A stretch of DNA of 64,000 bases from CAWFFV01 sp963814985 (GTDB taxonomy: Bacteria; Chloroflexota; Ktedonobacteria; Ktedonobacterales; Ktedonobacteraceae), in the NCBI GenBank assembly GCA_963814985.1, contig CAWFFV010000034.1:272551-336550 (forward strand), given 5' to 3'. This document shows positions 25,214 to 33,655 of the stretch, piece after piece. How positions within the stretch are numbered: the first letter of the stretch is position 1; the number at the start of each line of letters is the position of its first letter. The position numbers and the translations under genes were made by a program. The notes beneath the pieces were generated by a model. The model was not told the DNA's origin. It made no database searches and saw only the letters and a program-made list of their open reading frames with translations.

Positions 25214-26409
25214 ATGTTGGACCCTCAACATTCGGAATCGTCTCCAGAAGAGGAGACTCAAGAAGCGCCTTCAGAGGCGGAGTTAAGAAACCCAAGAAGC
25301 CCCTTTAGAAGCGGATGTTCAAGAAACCCACGACGCTCCTCATCAGGAGATCGAAAATGGCGGATTTTCGCGCCGTAATCTGCTCATGGGGGCGGCGGCA
25401 GCAACTGGTGCATTGGCTGTCATCGGTGGCATATCGCAAGCAGTTATACACTCTGCAAAGGCTGATACGCCATCCGTGCAAACACTCGCACGCGGCAAGC
25501 TACGCGAATACTGGATTCAGGCCGACTCGTTCTATCACAATCTTATGCCCACAGGCGTTGAGGGTATGATGGGCATGCACTATAAGGCTGACCAGACTTC
25601 ATATTGGGCTATCGGCTATCGCGCCTACACTCCCGGTTGGAAAGCCCCACTACCAGGAAATGATGATATTGGTACAAACACAGGTATTCCAGGTCCAGTT
25701 ATCCGTGGCGAAGTTGGTGATACGATTCGCGTGCACTTCCGCAATAACAACACACACTATGGTTTTCCGCATAGTATACACCCTCATGGTGTGCTCTACA
25801 CACCACTTAATGATGGTGCGTGGACGGCCTACTTTGGCGACAAGCCTGGTACTATTGTAAAGGTAGGAGAGAACTATACCTACGAATGGACCGTCATTCC
25901 CAGTTCAGTTGGTACCTGGCCGTATCACGATCATTCCCATCCCGCAAAGCCTCACAGGAGCTTCCAGCGGCATGGCCATTGGAGAACTTGGAGCCGAGCT
26001 GGGTATGTTTGGTATGTTCGCGCTGACTGATTCCAGCACACCTCGCGTGGATAAGGAGATCATCCTCTGTTTTCACGATATGTATCAGGCTGACGTGCCG
26101 AGTCTCCTCCAGGATTTCGACTGCTTTAATGGCTATTCGGGCCTTGGCAATACCCCTACATTTCGTGTAAGCGTAGGTGAACGGGTACGCTGGCGCGTGA
26201 TGGCTCTGGGTAAGGAATTTCATGTTTTCCATTTGCATGGACACCGCTGGAAATTCAACGGTCGCTTCGATGACTCACTTGTTTTTGGGCCAGCGGTCAC
26301 ACTCACCTTCGACTATATAGAGGATAATCCCGGTACCTGGCTCTACCACTGCCACGTAACGGACCACATGATGGGTGGCATGATGGGCATTTACATCTCC
26401 GAAAAATAG
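25214..26409 (+). pseudogene. Tat-exported multicopper oxidase, two frameshifts
   Basis: Reconstructed at 397 aa from an ATG behind GAAAGGA. An acidic Glu/Pro N-terminus leads to a Tat signal SRRNLLMGAAAATGALAV. Copper ligands follow: SIHPHGVLY, WPYHDHSHP, FHVFHLHGHRW, and HCHVTDHMMGGMMG with the type-1 His-Cys-His and an axial Met. The size fits a two-domain laccase. One extra base near 25285-25287 and one near 25944 break the frame; open pieces are 25386-26030 and 25909-26409. Tat export fits a cofactor-loaded copper enzyme oxidising phenols or metal ions outside the cell. Confidence 0.85.
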
Positions 26410-26420
26410 AAGGGTGCATG

Positions 26421-26473
26421 GTTGTTGCCAGTGGCGAGGGGTTGCGTCGCAATCCCCCGCTACTGGCAACAAC
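26421..26473. repeat. Palindrome, TTGCG-N-CGCAA family
   Basis: 26-base arms (26421-26446, 26448-26473) match with three mismatches around TTGCG-T-CGCAA, between the convergent oxidase and transpeptidase genes. Confidence 0.85.
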
Positions 26474-26496
26474 ACGAACTTCGGTAATGAAGACTC

Positions 26497-28194
26497 TTAG
26501 TACATGATCACGGCTGTGCCATATCCCGTATTGTTATAGAGCCAGGCAGCCTGATCTTCCTGCATATTGACGCAGCCATGGCTGCCAGTGCCAGCAAATG
26601 ACTCATCACCACCACTGTCATAATGAGGAAAGTTCGTTCCTGGACCATAGTTAACCCTCCACCAGCTATCATGGAAGAAGTAACCACCATCATGGTACTC
26701 CATGGCAAAATTGATTTTGGTATCGGGATACCAGAATGCTGATCCCTTTGGCTCACTCGACTTGAATACAGTCGGTGATTGGCGCAAGGAGATGTGCCAG
26801 AAGCCAGGAACAGAGGGCTTATCAAATTGTCCCGTAGTGACCTGAAATGCTTTAACGAGTTTGCCGTTCTGGTAGAGGCGCAAGGCCTGTTCAATCAGAG
26901 AGACTACAATTACCTGACCGGAAGTAGCAAGCTTGTAGTGGGCCAGTAACTGTGTATCGGTTGCATGTGTCTGGTCCCAGGGGGTTTTATCCTGATAATC
27001 GGCCTCCATCGCTTGTAAGTGGAGGATGTCATTTTGAAGAAGGTCGATGGCTGCCAGATAATCATCCTGGGTCTGTGCGGCCTGTACCGCAGCATCAGCA
27101 TCTGAACCTATGCCTTGCTGGTCGTACGCGTAATCCAGATTGTAATTCACACCGTTCTGGGGGTCGTGATACTGGTGTGCATTGCCCCAATTGGTAACCT
27201 CTTGATGGAACTGTTTTAACAGGAAGTTAGTCTGGCCCTGGAGCAGAGGAAACTGGATGGAGGCCATATCACTGTTAATCTGTGATGAGACTTTCAGGAA
27301 GTCACTGATTGTTTTAGCTTGATCTAGAGCTGCTTTGTCTGCAACCAGGTGCTTCTGGTAAGTAGTTGTGTCCATACCATATTGCTTCAGCTGGGTCAGA
27401 TCTGTAGTAAATTCCTTCAGGTTTGCGGCACCAACATAAGGAATTGCTTGTGTGGAGAGAGCTACTGTCTCCTGTAACTGGGTATTGATCTGGTCGATAA
27501 TCTGTGTGAAATCACCTGGTTTGTTTGCTGTGCGGAAGAGTTGGAGGTCGTACTGCTCCTGCTGTTGGATGGCAGTGACATCCAGGTGGGAAGCTTCCAG
27601 CTGGGCGATAGTCTGTTGTAGTGCCGTCAATTTATCATAAGCTGGTCCCATCAAATGTAACGCCTGGGTGGAATCTTTGGCGCTCGTACTAATCTGAGTA
27701 TATTGTTTTGGATACTGAGCCTTAGCCATCAGATTTTGATCGGAGGCCAGCTGGTCTGCAAACGTTTTTGTCTCAACCCAGTCCTGGGCTTGTCGCTGAG
27801 CCAGGGCCGCTCCAAATGTTTGCAGGTCGAGCGTAGCCTGGTAGTCAAGTTGCTGGGTAGCCTGAGGTTCCAGACCTTGTACCTGTAGTGTCAGGCTCTG
27901 ATAGCGCTGGGAGAGATTAGAGTAGTAACTGGTCGCCGACTGATCAGTGATGGGGGCATTTGTTTGGCTAAGTTGTGCCTCCTGATCAATAATCGGTTGG
28001 AGCAGGGAGTCAGGAACGCCGATGCTTTGCGCATGAGTGATCATTTTATCAAGCTCGTTTTTGCTCTGGCTTGCTCGCTGCTGTGTCTGTGTATCACCAT
28101 TACATGCGCTCAATAGGAATATAATCAGCAGGGCAACACTTATTGCAAGTATGCCTTTCTTTGTACGCCGTTGGGGGGCGGGGTGATGTCTCAT
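26497..28194 (-). CDS. L,D-transpeptidase (YkuD) lipoprotein
   Basis: 565 aa. A lipoprotein signal has lipobox LLSAC (cysteine 31). Residues 32-430 are a long helical, Gln-rich coiled-coil stalk. The C-terminal 130 residues are a YkuD domain: VIVVSLIEQALRLYQNGKLVKAFQVTTGQ, then FHDSWWRVNYGPGTNFPHYDSGG and the catalytic SHGCVNM. It would form 3-3 peptidoglycan cross-links or attach proteins at the outer face of the membrane. AGGAGG precedes the ATG. The HGCVN signature is complete, so it is probably active. Confidence 0.9.
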   Translation of the reverse strand: MRHHPAPQRRTKKGILAISVALLIIFLLSACNGDTQTQQRASQSKNELDKMITHAQSIGVPDSLLQPIIDQEAQLSQTNAPITDQSATSYYSNLSQRYQSLTLQVQGLEPQATQQLDYQATLDLQTFGAALAQRQAQDWVETKTFADQLASDQNLMAKAQYPKQYTQISTSAKDSTQALHLMGPAYDKLTALQQTIAQLEASHLDVTAIQQQEQYDLQLFRTANKPGDFTQIIDQINTQLQETVALSTQAIPYVGAANLKEFTTDLTQLKQYGMDTTTYQKHLVADKAALDQAKTISDFLKVSSQINSDMASIQFPLLQGQTNFLLKQFHQEVTNWGNAHQYHDPQNGVNYNLDYAYDQQGIGSDADAAVQAAQTQDDYLAAIDLLQNDILHLQAMEADYQDKTPWDQTHATDTQLLAHYKLATSGQVIVVSLIEQALRLYQNGKLVKAFQVTTGQFDKPSVPGFWHISLRQSPTVFKSSEPKGSAFWYPDTKINFAMEYHDGGYFFHDSWWRVNYGPGTNFPHYDSGGDESFAGTGSHGCVNMQEDQAAWLYNNTGYGTAVIMY

Positions 28195-28356
28195 GGTTTT
28201 GCGGAACCTCCTGCTTTATAAGGCATAGCGGATGAGCATAAAGAGAATATAGGTATATTTAAATGTAATACGTATACGCCTCCTGTACTTATATCGATTG
28301 AAAAATGTGGGAGTAACGAAAAATTACCTTTACCAAAAATTTTGGGGGTACTACAG
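28195..28356 (-). other. Intergenic region upstream of the L,D-transpeptidase gene
   Basis: AT-rich, holds the transpeptidase promoter; no gene visible. Confidence 0.3.
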
Positions 28357-28431
28357 GCGTGGATGGTGTTGGTCAGTCAGGTAGAGATTGCGCCGCAATC
28401 TCTACCTGACTGACCAACACCATCCACGCCA
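28357..28431. repeat. Perfect 75-base palindrome, TTGCG-N-CGCAA family
   Basis: 37-base arms (28357-28393, 28395-28431) are identical around a single central base. The flank from 28438, GCGAAGCGCC, then GGCGCTGAGGAATCAG and AAAAAGAG, matches the flank at 13561; shorter versions occur at 31405 and 57320. Confidence 0.92.
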
Positions 28432-28551
28432 AACGGTTCGCGAAGCGCCAAAGGCGCTGAGGAATCAGAAAAAGAGTTCTGAAGAGCTACTGTTTGCATT
28501 TCTAGCAGTTGAAGGAAAGAGTGGAAACAATTAATCTTCTGTATTATGTGG

Positions 28552-28609
28552 TTGACACAGAAGATTTGATGTTCTATACTATGTTGTGTCAATGGGGTGA
28601 TACAACATA
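28552..28609 (+). promoter_or_regulatory. Promoter and operator of the membrane protein/GntR operon
   Basis: TTGACA (28552-28557), 17 bases, TATACT (28575-28580). Two overlapping inverted repeats surround it: TTGACACA/TGTGTCAA (28552-28559, 28585-28592) and TATGTTGT/ACAACATA (28580-28587, 28602-28609). They are good candidates for the YtrA-like repressor encoded by the second gene. Confidence 0.65.
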
Positions 28610-28659
28610 TCGGCTCTGAAAAAGATTCAGATGAAAAATAAACATGAAGGAGTTCCACA

Positions 28660-29664
28660 ATGCTTTACTTGCTTGTATATGTGCTTTTCCCTTTGTTAGT
28701 TGGATGTGTTCTGTTTTTCCTGGCATATACTTTTGCTGTGCGCAGGCGGGCTGTCCAGGGCGCTAAACGAGAGTTTTTCTGGGCTCAATTACGGAGTTCC
28801 TGGCAGTTAGGAATCGACCAGAACATGTCTCCACAGACGCTAGAAGATGTGAACTCTCGCTTGAATACATTGTGCGCATTTTTATTGCTAGGTGGCGGGA
28901 TAGCAATGTTGCTTGTGGCCGTTCTCATGACTTGTGTGGCACTGATTACTACCGGCACGCTGCTTGTAGGAAACGCCTGGCCTGTTGAGCTTTTTGTGCC
29001 GTTGTTGCTGGTGCTCATTTTTGTTGGTTTCTGGCTAGGTGCAATGGAGGGTTTCAGACATATCAAAAGGGGGTCCACATATAGCATCTCATTTGGGGAT
29101 TTGAGGCGCAGACTTGCTGCTGATTATCGCTCACCTCTCTTGCTTGTTCCTCCTGTCCTATTCATTGCTATGAACATAGCAGAAGCGCTCGTCAGTATGA
29201 CTGGTCGACATTCTCTTCTACGAGTTGTATTGATGAATGATGTTGTATTGCAGTTGCCAACCTGGATTTTGCTCGTTATGCCTGTTGCGATGACGCTATT
29301 CGTACTGATGGTAGAAGGTTGTATAAGCAGCATTGTTAGATTTCCACGTTTGCTAATAACCGCTGATCTTGACATTGCGCAGAGGGCTGACGATATGTTG
29401 CGAGCAGCGGCTATAGGTTTATTGCTCACATGTGAATACTTCATTTTGGGAAGTCTGACCTGGGCACAAAACGGTTTTCTCTTCTCCATTATGTCTGACA
29501 TGGAAGGGCTGGGGCTGGTAGTGACGATTGTCAACACGTGGGTATGGCCGATGCTGTGGGGCAACCTCCTGGGTCTTGCTCGGCTGGGCCATCTGGGAGG
29601 GCGGGTGTCAGGCTGGCCTGGAAGTACATGGAGAGGGACAGTTGCTGCTAATCGTCAATCATAG
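28660..29664 (+). CDS. Polytopic membrane protein, GntR-coupled
   Basis: 334 aa with about seven hydrophobic segments, e.g. residues 3-24, 73-95, 107-128, 165-180, 199-222 and 245-263. It has a C-terminal Arg/Gly-rich tail. AAGGAG precedes the ATG. I do not recognise the family. YtrA-type GntR genes usually accompany transporters or membrane stress proteins, so this is likely the regulated partner. Its end overlaps the GntR gene by 23 bases. Confidence 0.75.
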   Translation: MLYLLVYVLFPLLVGCVLFFLAYTFAVRRRAVQGAKREFFWAQLRSSWQLGIDQNMSPQTLEDVNSRLNTLCAFLLLGGGIAMLLVAVLMTCVALITTGTLLVGNAWPVELFVPLLLVLIFVGFWLGAMEGFRHIKRGSTYSISFGDLRRRLAADYRSPLLLVPPVLFIAMNIAEALVSMTGRHSLLRVVLMNDVVLQLPTWILLVMPVAMTLFVLMVEGCISSIVRFPRLLITADLDIAQRADDMLRAAAIGLLLTCEYFILGSLTWAQNGFLFSIMSDMEGLGLVVTIVNTWVWPMLWGNLLGLARLGHLGGRVSGWPGSTWRGTVAANRQS

Positions 29665-30055
29665 AAGTACAGTTCAGCCATATGATCAGGTCAGTCTGCA
29701 AATACGTAGCCTGATTGCGGCTGGGAGGTTGACACCTGGGGCCTCGTTGCCACCAGTACGCCAACTGGCAGATGATCTGGGGGTTGCGCCCAATACGATC
29801 ATGCGTGCATACGACGAACTGGAGCGCGATGGTTGGGTGGTCAGGGAAGCCAGGAAAAGTGTGGCCGTGGCACCTGTGCCACCTCCGATGTATCAGGAGC
29901 GTAGGCAGCGCCTCGCACAGGCCGTAGCAGGATTGTTGGATCTTGCATGCCTGCTTGACGCTACACCTGAAGAGTTACATGTCGAAATTGATCGTCAGGT
30001 TGGGCAGCCAGGAAATGGCTTACATGAGAAGAAGAACAAGGAGAGGCTGGTGTAG
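29642..30055 (+). CDS. YtrA-subfamily GntR transcriptional regulator
   Basis: 137 aa from a TTG behind GGAGAGGGA; a longer frame from 29528 is unlikely. The winged helix reads QVSLQIRSLIAAGRLTPGASLPPVRQLADDLGVAPNTIMRAYDELERDGWV. The short effector tail of about 55 residues is typical of YtrA-like repressors that bind their own promoter. The inverted repeats at 28552-28609 are the expected operator. The TAG stop is part of the GTAGGGGCG repeat that follows. Confidence 0.85.
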   Translation: MLLIVNHRSTVQPYDQVSLQIRSLIAAGRLTPGASLPPVRQLADDLGVAPNTIMRAYDELERDGWVVREARKSVAVAPVPPPMYQERRQRLAQAVAGLLDLACLLDATPEELHVEIDRQVGQPGNGLHEKKNKERLV

Positions 30056-30138
30056 GGGCGCGGTTCACAAGCCCGTGTTTGCATTATAAACCCGTAATAT
30101 TGTTTATGCAAACACGGGCTTGTGAACCGCGCCCCTAC
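30052..30138. repeat. GTAGGGGCG palindromic repeat, full-length copy
   Basis: Arms of about 35 bases begin GTAGGGGCGCGGTTCACAAG and end with the complement, ...CGCCCCTAC. It forms a hairpin between convergent genes, includes the GntR stop codon and probably terminates both transcripts. Confidence 0.88.
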
Positions 30139-30160
30139 GAAATCTGCCTTTCTGCAAAAA

Positions 30161-31297
30161 TCAGGCCAATGCTTGCTCTAAATCCGCCAGTAGATCCTCT
30201 ACATCCTCTATACCAACAGAGAGACGTAGCAGAGTATCTGTTACACCTCGTGGCTCGCGAATCGCTTTAGGGATAGAGCCATGTGTCATTGTAGCAGGAT
30301 GGCAGACCAGCAATTCGACTCCACCCAGACTTTCGGCGAAGGCGAAGACTGTGAAGCGCCGTACCACCTGATCTACGTCTGCCAGCGTACCCTTGAATTG
30401 GAAGGACACCATACCCCCAAAGCCACTCATCTGACGTTTTGCAAGCGCATAATCGGGGTGAGTGGGTAAGCCAGGATAGTAGACCTTCTCTACGCGAGGA
30501 TGCTCGGTTAAAAATTTCGCGATCACCTGCGCATTCTCTTCATGCTGACGCATACGTAGCGCTAGAGTCTTGATGCCTCGCAGTGTTAGCCAGGCGTCAA
30601 AAGGTCCCGGGATACCACCAGCAGCATTCTGATGGAACTTGAGAGCCTGGTAAGCCTCTTCATTATTTACGATAAGTGCGCCGCCAATGGTATCACTATG
30701 CCCATTAATATACTTCGTTGTGCTGTGGAGAACGATGTCTGCGCCTAGATTGAGCGGTTGCTGAAAGTAGGGACTGGAGAAGGTATTATCTACAACAAGT
30801 AGCATGTTATGCTGATGGGCAATTTTTGCGATAGCTCTAATATCGACCAGTCTGAGTAGAGGATTGGTAGGTGTCTCCAGCCAGATCAATCTGGTATTAG
30901 GGCGGATTGCCTTCTCATAATCCGCAGCATTGTTCGTCGTAACATAGCTAGTATCAACATGGTAGCGTCGCATAATCTGCTCGAAAATACGATAGCTGCC
31001 GCCATAGAGATCATCACAGGCAACCATATGGTCACCCGCGCTAAGCAGACTAAGTACGGCGTTTTCCGCTGCCATACCAGAGGCGAAAGCTAATCCATAG
31101 GTACCATCTTCTAATGCCGCAATACAAGCCTCTAAAGATGTACGTGTAGGGTTTCCTGTACGTGCATACTCAAACCCTTTATGATCGCCTACACCTGCCT
31201 GGGCATAGGTAGATGTTTGAAAAATGGGAGTCATGATTGCGCCTGTGATTGGCTCTGGCTCCTGGCCCGCGTGAATAGCTTTTGTTGAAAATTTCAT
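30161..31297 (-). CDS. Cystathionine gamma-synthase/lyase-family PLP enzyme
   Basis: 378 aa from an ATG with GGAGGAGA upstream; the frame is open to 31375 but the family starts at MKFSTKAIHAGQEPEP. Diagnostic blocks are TPIFQTSTYAQ, YARTGNPTR, FASGMAA, LWLETPTNPLL, VDNTFSSPYFQQPL, and TKYINGHSDTIGG with the PLP lysine. SLGGVELLVCHPATMTHGSIP ends the substrate pocket. It is a gamma-synthase, gamma-lyase or beta-lyase acting in trans-sulfuration or methionine biosynthesis. Sequence alone does not separate metB, mccB and metC, so no symbol is given. Confidence 0.9.
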   Translation of the reverse strand: MKFSTKAIHAGQEPEPITGAIMTPIFQTSTYAQAGVGDHKGFEYARTGNPTRTSLEACIAALEDGTYGLAFASGMAAENAVLSLLSAGDHMVACDDLYGGSYRIFEQIMRRYHVDTSYVTTNNAADYEKAIRPNTRLIWLETPTNPLLRLVDIRAIAKIAHQHNMLLVVDNTFSSPYFQQPLNLGADIVLHSTTKYINGHSDTIGGALIVNNEEAYQALKFHQNAAGGIPGPFDAWLTLRGIKTLALRMRQHEENAQVIAKFLTEHPRVEKVYYPGLPTHPDYALAKRQMSGFGGMVSFQFKGTLADVDQVVRRFTVFAFAESLGGVELLVCHPATMTHGSIPKAIREPRGVTDTLLRLSVGIEDVEDLLADLEQALA

Positions 31298-31650
31298 GCA
31301 CCGACTCTCCTCCAACGACCTCAAGCGAAAGGGGTCATTTTTTATATTGAGTGAATATACCATCATTGGCGTCAAAGAACAAGGAATGGTAACTCTTCAA
31401 GTCCCCTCGCCAAAGGCGCTGAGAAATCAGGAAAAGAGGGCCTGAAGAACTATAGAAGTGTGAGGTACCTCACACTTCTATAGTGAACTAATCTATTGCA
31501 AATGACTTCAAATTTGAAGTACACTGCTTACAGGGAGATACTACCGGCATACTATGAAAATGATGTCAGTACATCCTCATCGAATAAGTATACTTTTGAT
31601 GAAATAACCTATGTATTGCTTCGATTATCTCTCAATTTAGGAGCACCATC
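31298..31650 (+). other. Intergenic region with GGCGCTGAG repeat fragment
   Basis: A fragment of the flanking repeat (GGCGCTGAGAAATCAGG, from 31409) precedes a palindrome at 31449-31484. The rest is AT-rich promoter sequence for the lipoprotein gene; no gene. Confidence 0.4.
31449..31484. repeat. Perfect 36-base palindrome
   Basis: Two 18-base arms (ACTATAGAAGTGTGAGGT and its complement) meet with no spacer. Confidence 0.9.
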
Positions 31651-32493
31651 ATGTTTAAACGAACTGTAGTACCTATGATCTTGTTCTGTCTTGCCGTTTT
31701 TTCATTAGCAGGGTGTGTGAGTAGTGGTTCTGGTGGTCCAACACCAGTGCCGACGGTTCCGCCGACGACGCCAACGCCAACACCCTCTCCAGTGGCTACG
31801 CCAGTACCCTTTGCCGTAACAAGTATTGATATGGCTGTCAATCCTCCTTCTATTGCTGGCGTGGCCTGTGGAACCAGTGTCAATGTTGCCTATATTGCAA
31901 CCTTCCATGTCCCAGCCCATACTGCTGGTGGGACCGTCAACTTTTTATACACTGTCAACAATGGGCGTTCCACTCCCTCGGCCAGCATCACTTTTGGCCC
32001 AGGAGAAACGCAGAAAACGTATACCTTCAACTGGTCGGGCGTTCTCTCACCTGACAACGTCTACCCTGGTCTGGGTGGAGTTATCGTCACCAGCCCTGGC
32101 TCATTGAGATCGCCGACGATCAAACCTGATGGGAATTGTCTCGTTTCAGGCGCATTCAAGGTCACAAGTGTTAACCTTGCCGTTAATCCTACATCGATTG
32201 CTGGTAGGACCTGTGGAAGCGCTATCACTCTCACCTATACGGCAACCTTCAATGTTGCGCCTAACGGCCCTGGCGGAGCAATCCAGTTTAACTACACCAC
32301 GAACAACGGACGTTCTCAAACGCCTACACAAACTATAAATGTTGCTCCTGGAAGTACCTCAAAGACGTATACTTTTACTGTGTCAGGAACGCTCTATGCG
32401 GATCATACCTTCCCTGGTATTGCTATTGTAATGGTAACAAGCCCTAACAATATCCTTTCACCAGGCCTGAAACCCAGCGGACAATGTGTCTAA
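31651..32493 (+). CDS. Lipoprotein with two Ig-like repeats
   Basis: 280 aa. Signal peptide with lipobox LAGC (cysteine 22), then a Pro/Thr linker (about 30-53) and two homologous repeats of about 105 residues. Each opens VTS(I/V)xxAVNPxSIAG, has a cysteine (ACGTS, TCGSA), a FxYTxNNGRS strand and a C-terminal cysteine (GNC, GQC). The Cys pairing suggests a disulfide in each beta-sandwich. Surface-exposed; function unknown. Confidence 0.82.
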   Translation: MFKRTVVPMILFCLAVFSLAGCVSSGSGGPTPVPTVPPTTPTPTPSPVATPVPFAVTSIDMAVNPPSIAGVACGTSVNVAYIATFHVPAHTAGGTVNFLYTVNNGRSTPSASITFGPGETQKTYTFNWSGVLSPDNVYPGLGGVIVTSPGSLRSPTIKPDGNCLVSGAFKVTSVNLAVNPTSIAGRTCGSAITLTYTATFNVAPNGPGGAIQFNYTTNNGRSQTPTQTINVAPGSTSKTYTFTVSGTLYADHTFPGIAIVMVTSPNNILSPGLKPSGQCV

Positions 32494-32528
32494 TTCTCCC
32501 ATTGCCCTCTCGAATATTGATCCCAGGT

Positions 32529-32595
32529 GTAGGGGTGCGGTTTACAAGCCTGTATGTACATCAACGGTACAACAGGCTTGTGAACTGCATCCCTA
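32529..32595. repeat. GTAGGGGCG palindromic repeat, diverged copy
   Basis: GTAGGGGTGCGGTTTACAAG pairs imperfectly with CTTGTGAACTGCATCCCTA. It lies 35 bases after the lipoprotein stop. Confidence 0.75.
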
Positions 32596-32702
32596 TGCTC
32601 CTGACATCCTCTGCAACCAGGAGACCTGTCTATTCGTTTAATTTATGGTATGCTATGCAGAGATGTCCATCCGACCAGAAGACACAACAGGGAAACATTG
32701 CC

Positions 32703-33524
32703 ATGAGTACACCACGAATGCCACACTCGCACAATTCAAATTATTCCTCACCTGGGAGTAAGCCGATTGTTGGAGCTTTGCTTGTACATGGGTTGAATGG
32801 GAGTAGGCGGGATATGGAGGAGTTATATGCTCTGCTCGTATCTCATGGGATAGTAGCGGAGAATATCCTCTTGCCTGGACATGGTAGTCATGTACGCGAC
32901 ATGCTCTCGTTGGGTTGGCCTGAGTGGGCACACGCAGTCCGTCACGAATTACGTCTGCTGAAACAGCGCTGTGATGTGGTGTTTCTCATTGGGCACTCAC
33001 TGGGTGGTGCACTCTGTTTGCATACTGCTGCGCATGAGGAAGTGGCGGGAATAGTGACTATGTGTGCGCCTTTGCATATGCATCCATGGATGCATCCGGC
33101 CGTGCGTCTGGCGAAACGTTTTACGCCATTGCTTCCCACACTACGTGAGGATATACGTGATCCAGAGGCTCGTCGTCGCTATACGCGCGATGTGTATCGC
33201 TGGACTCCTATGGCCCCGGTGGAAAGCATGTTACGCCATTTGCCACAAGTCCGCGCAGAACTACCACATGTGACTGTGCCAGCATTGGTGATAACTTCCA
33301 TTCATGATCACGTAGTTCCAGCGCGTGATGGACGCGAGATTTATCGTCTGCTTGGTTCCCAGGATAAACATCTTGTGACCTTGCATCGCTCGTATCATGT
33401 GATCATGAAAGATCATGACCGGGATGAAGTTCTCGCTAAAACCCTGGCCTTTGTACAACGTCATACGCCTAAAGCAAAGTTACATCGAAAGCACGAACCT
33501 CCTATGACCGATCAGGCCGTGTAG
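32703..33524 (+). CDS. Carboxylesterase / monoacylglycerol lipase-like hydrolase
   Basis: 273 aa from the ATG with AGGGAAA upstream; an in-frame extension to 32484 would translate repeat DNA. ALLVHGLNGSRRDMEEL, ILLPGHGSH, the nucleophile GHSLGGALCL near 100, the acid in SIHDHVVP and the histidine in RSYHVIMKD give a full triad in the order and spacing of Est30-type esterases. A cap with RDVYRWTPMAPVESM fits this group, which hydrolyses short-chain esters or monoglycerides. Confidence 0.85.
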   Translation: MSTPRMPHSHNSNYSSPGSKPIVGALLVHGLNGSRRDMEELYALLVSHGIVAENILLPGHGSHVRDMLSLGWPEWAHAVRHELRLLKQRCDVVFLIGHSLGGALCLHTAAHEEVAGIVTMCAPLHMHPWMHPAVRLAKRFTPLLPTLREDIRDPEARRRYTRDVYRWTPMAPVESMLRHLPQVRAELPHVTVPALVITSIHDHVVPARDGREIYRLLGSQDKHLVTLHRSYHVIMKDHDRDEVLAKTLAFVQRHTPKAKLHRKHEPPMTDQAV

Positions 33525-33655
33525 TTCTCTTCGAGGGATAGCGGACATACACACCTCAGAGGAAAGTTCGTGACATATTTTCTGTATATTTAACAGATGT
33601 AGCTATTTATATGCTGATAATTGTCAACAGGATATTTTGAAGGTGATAGATAACC

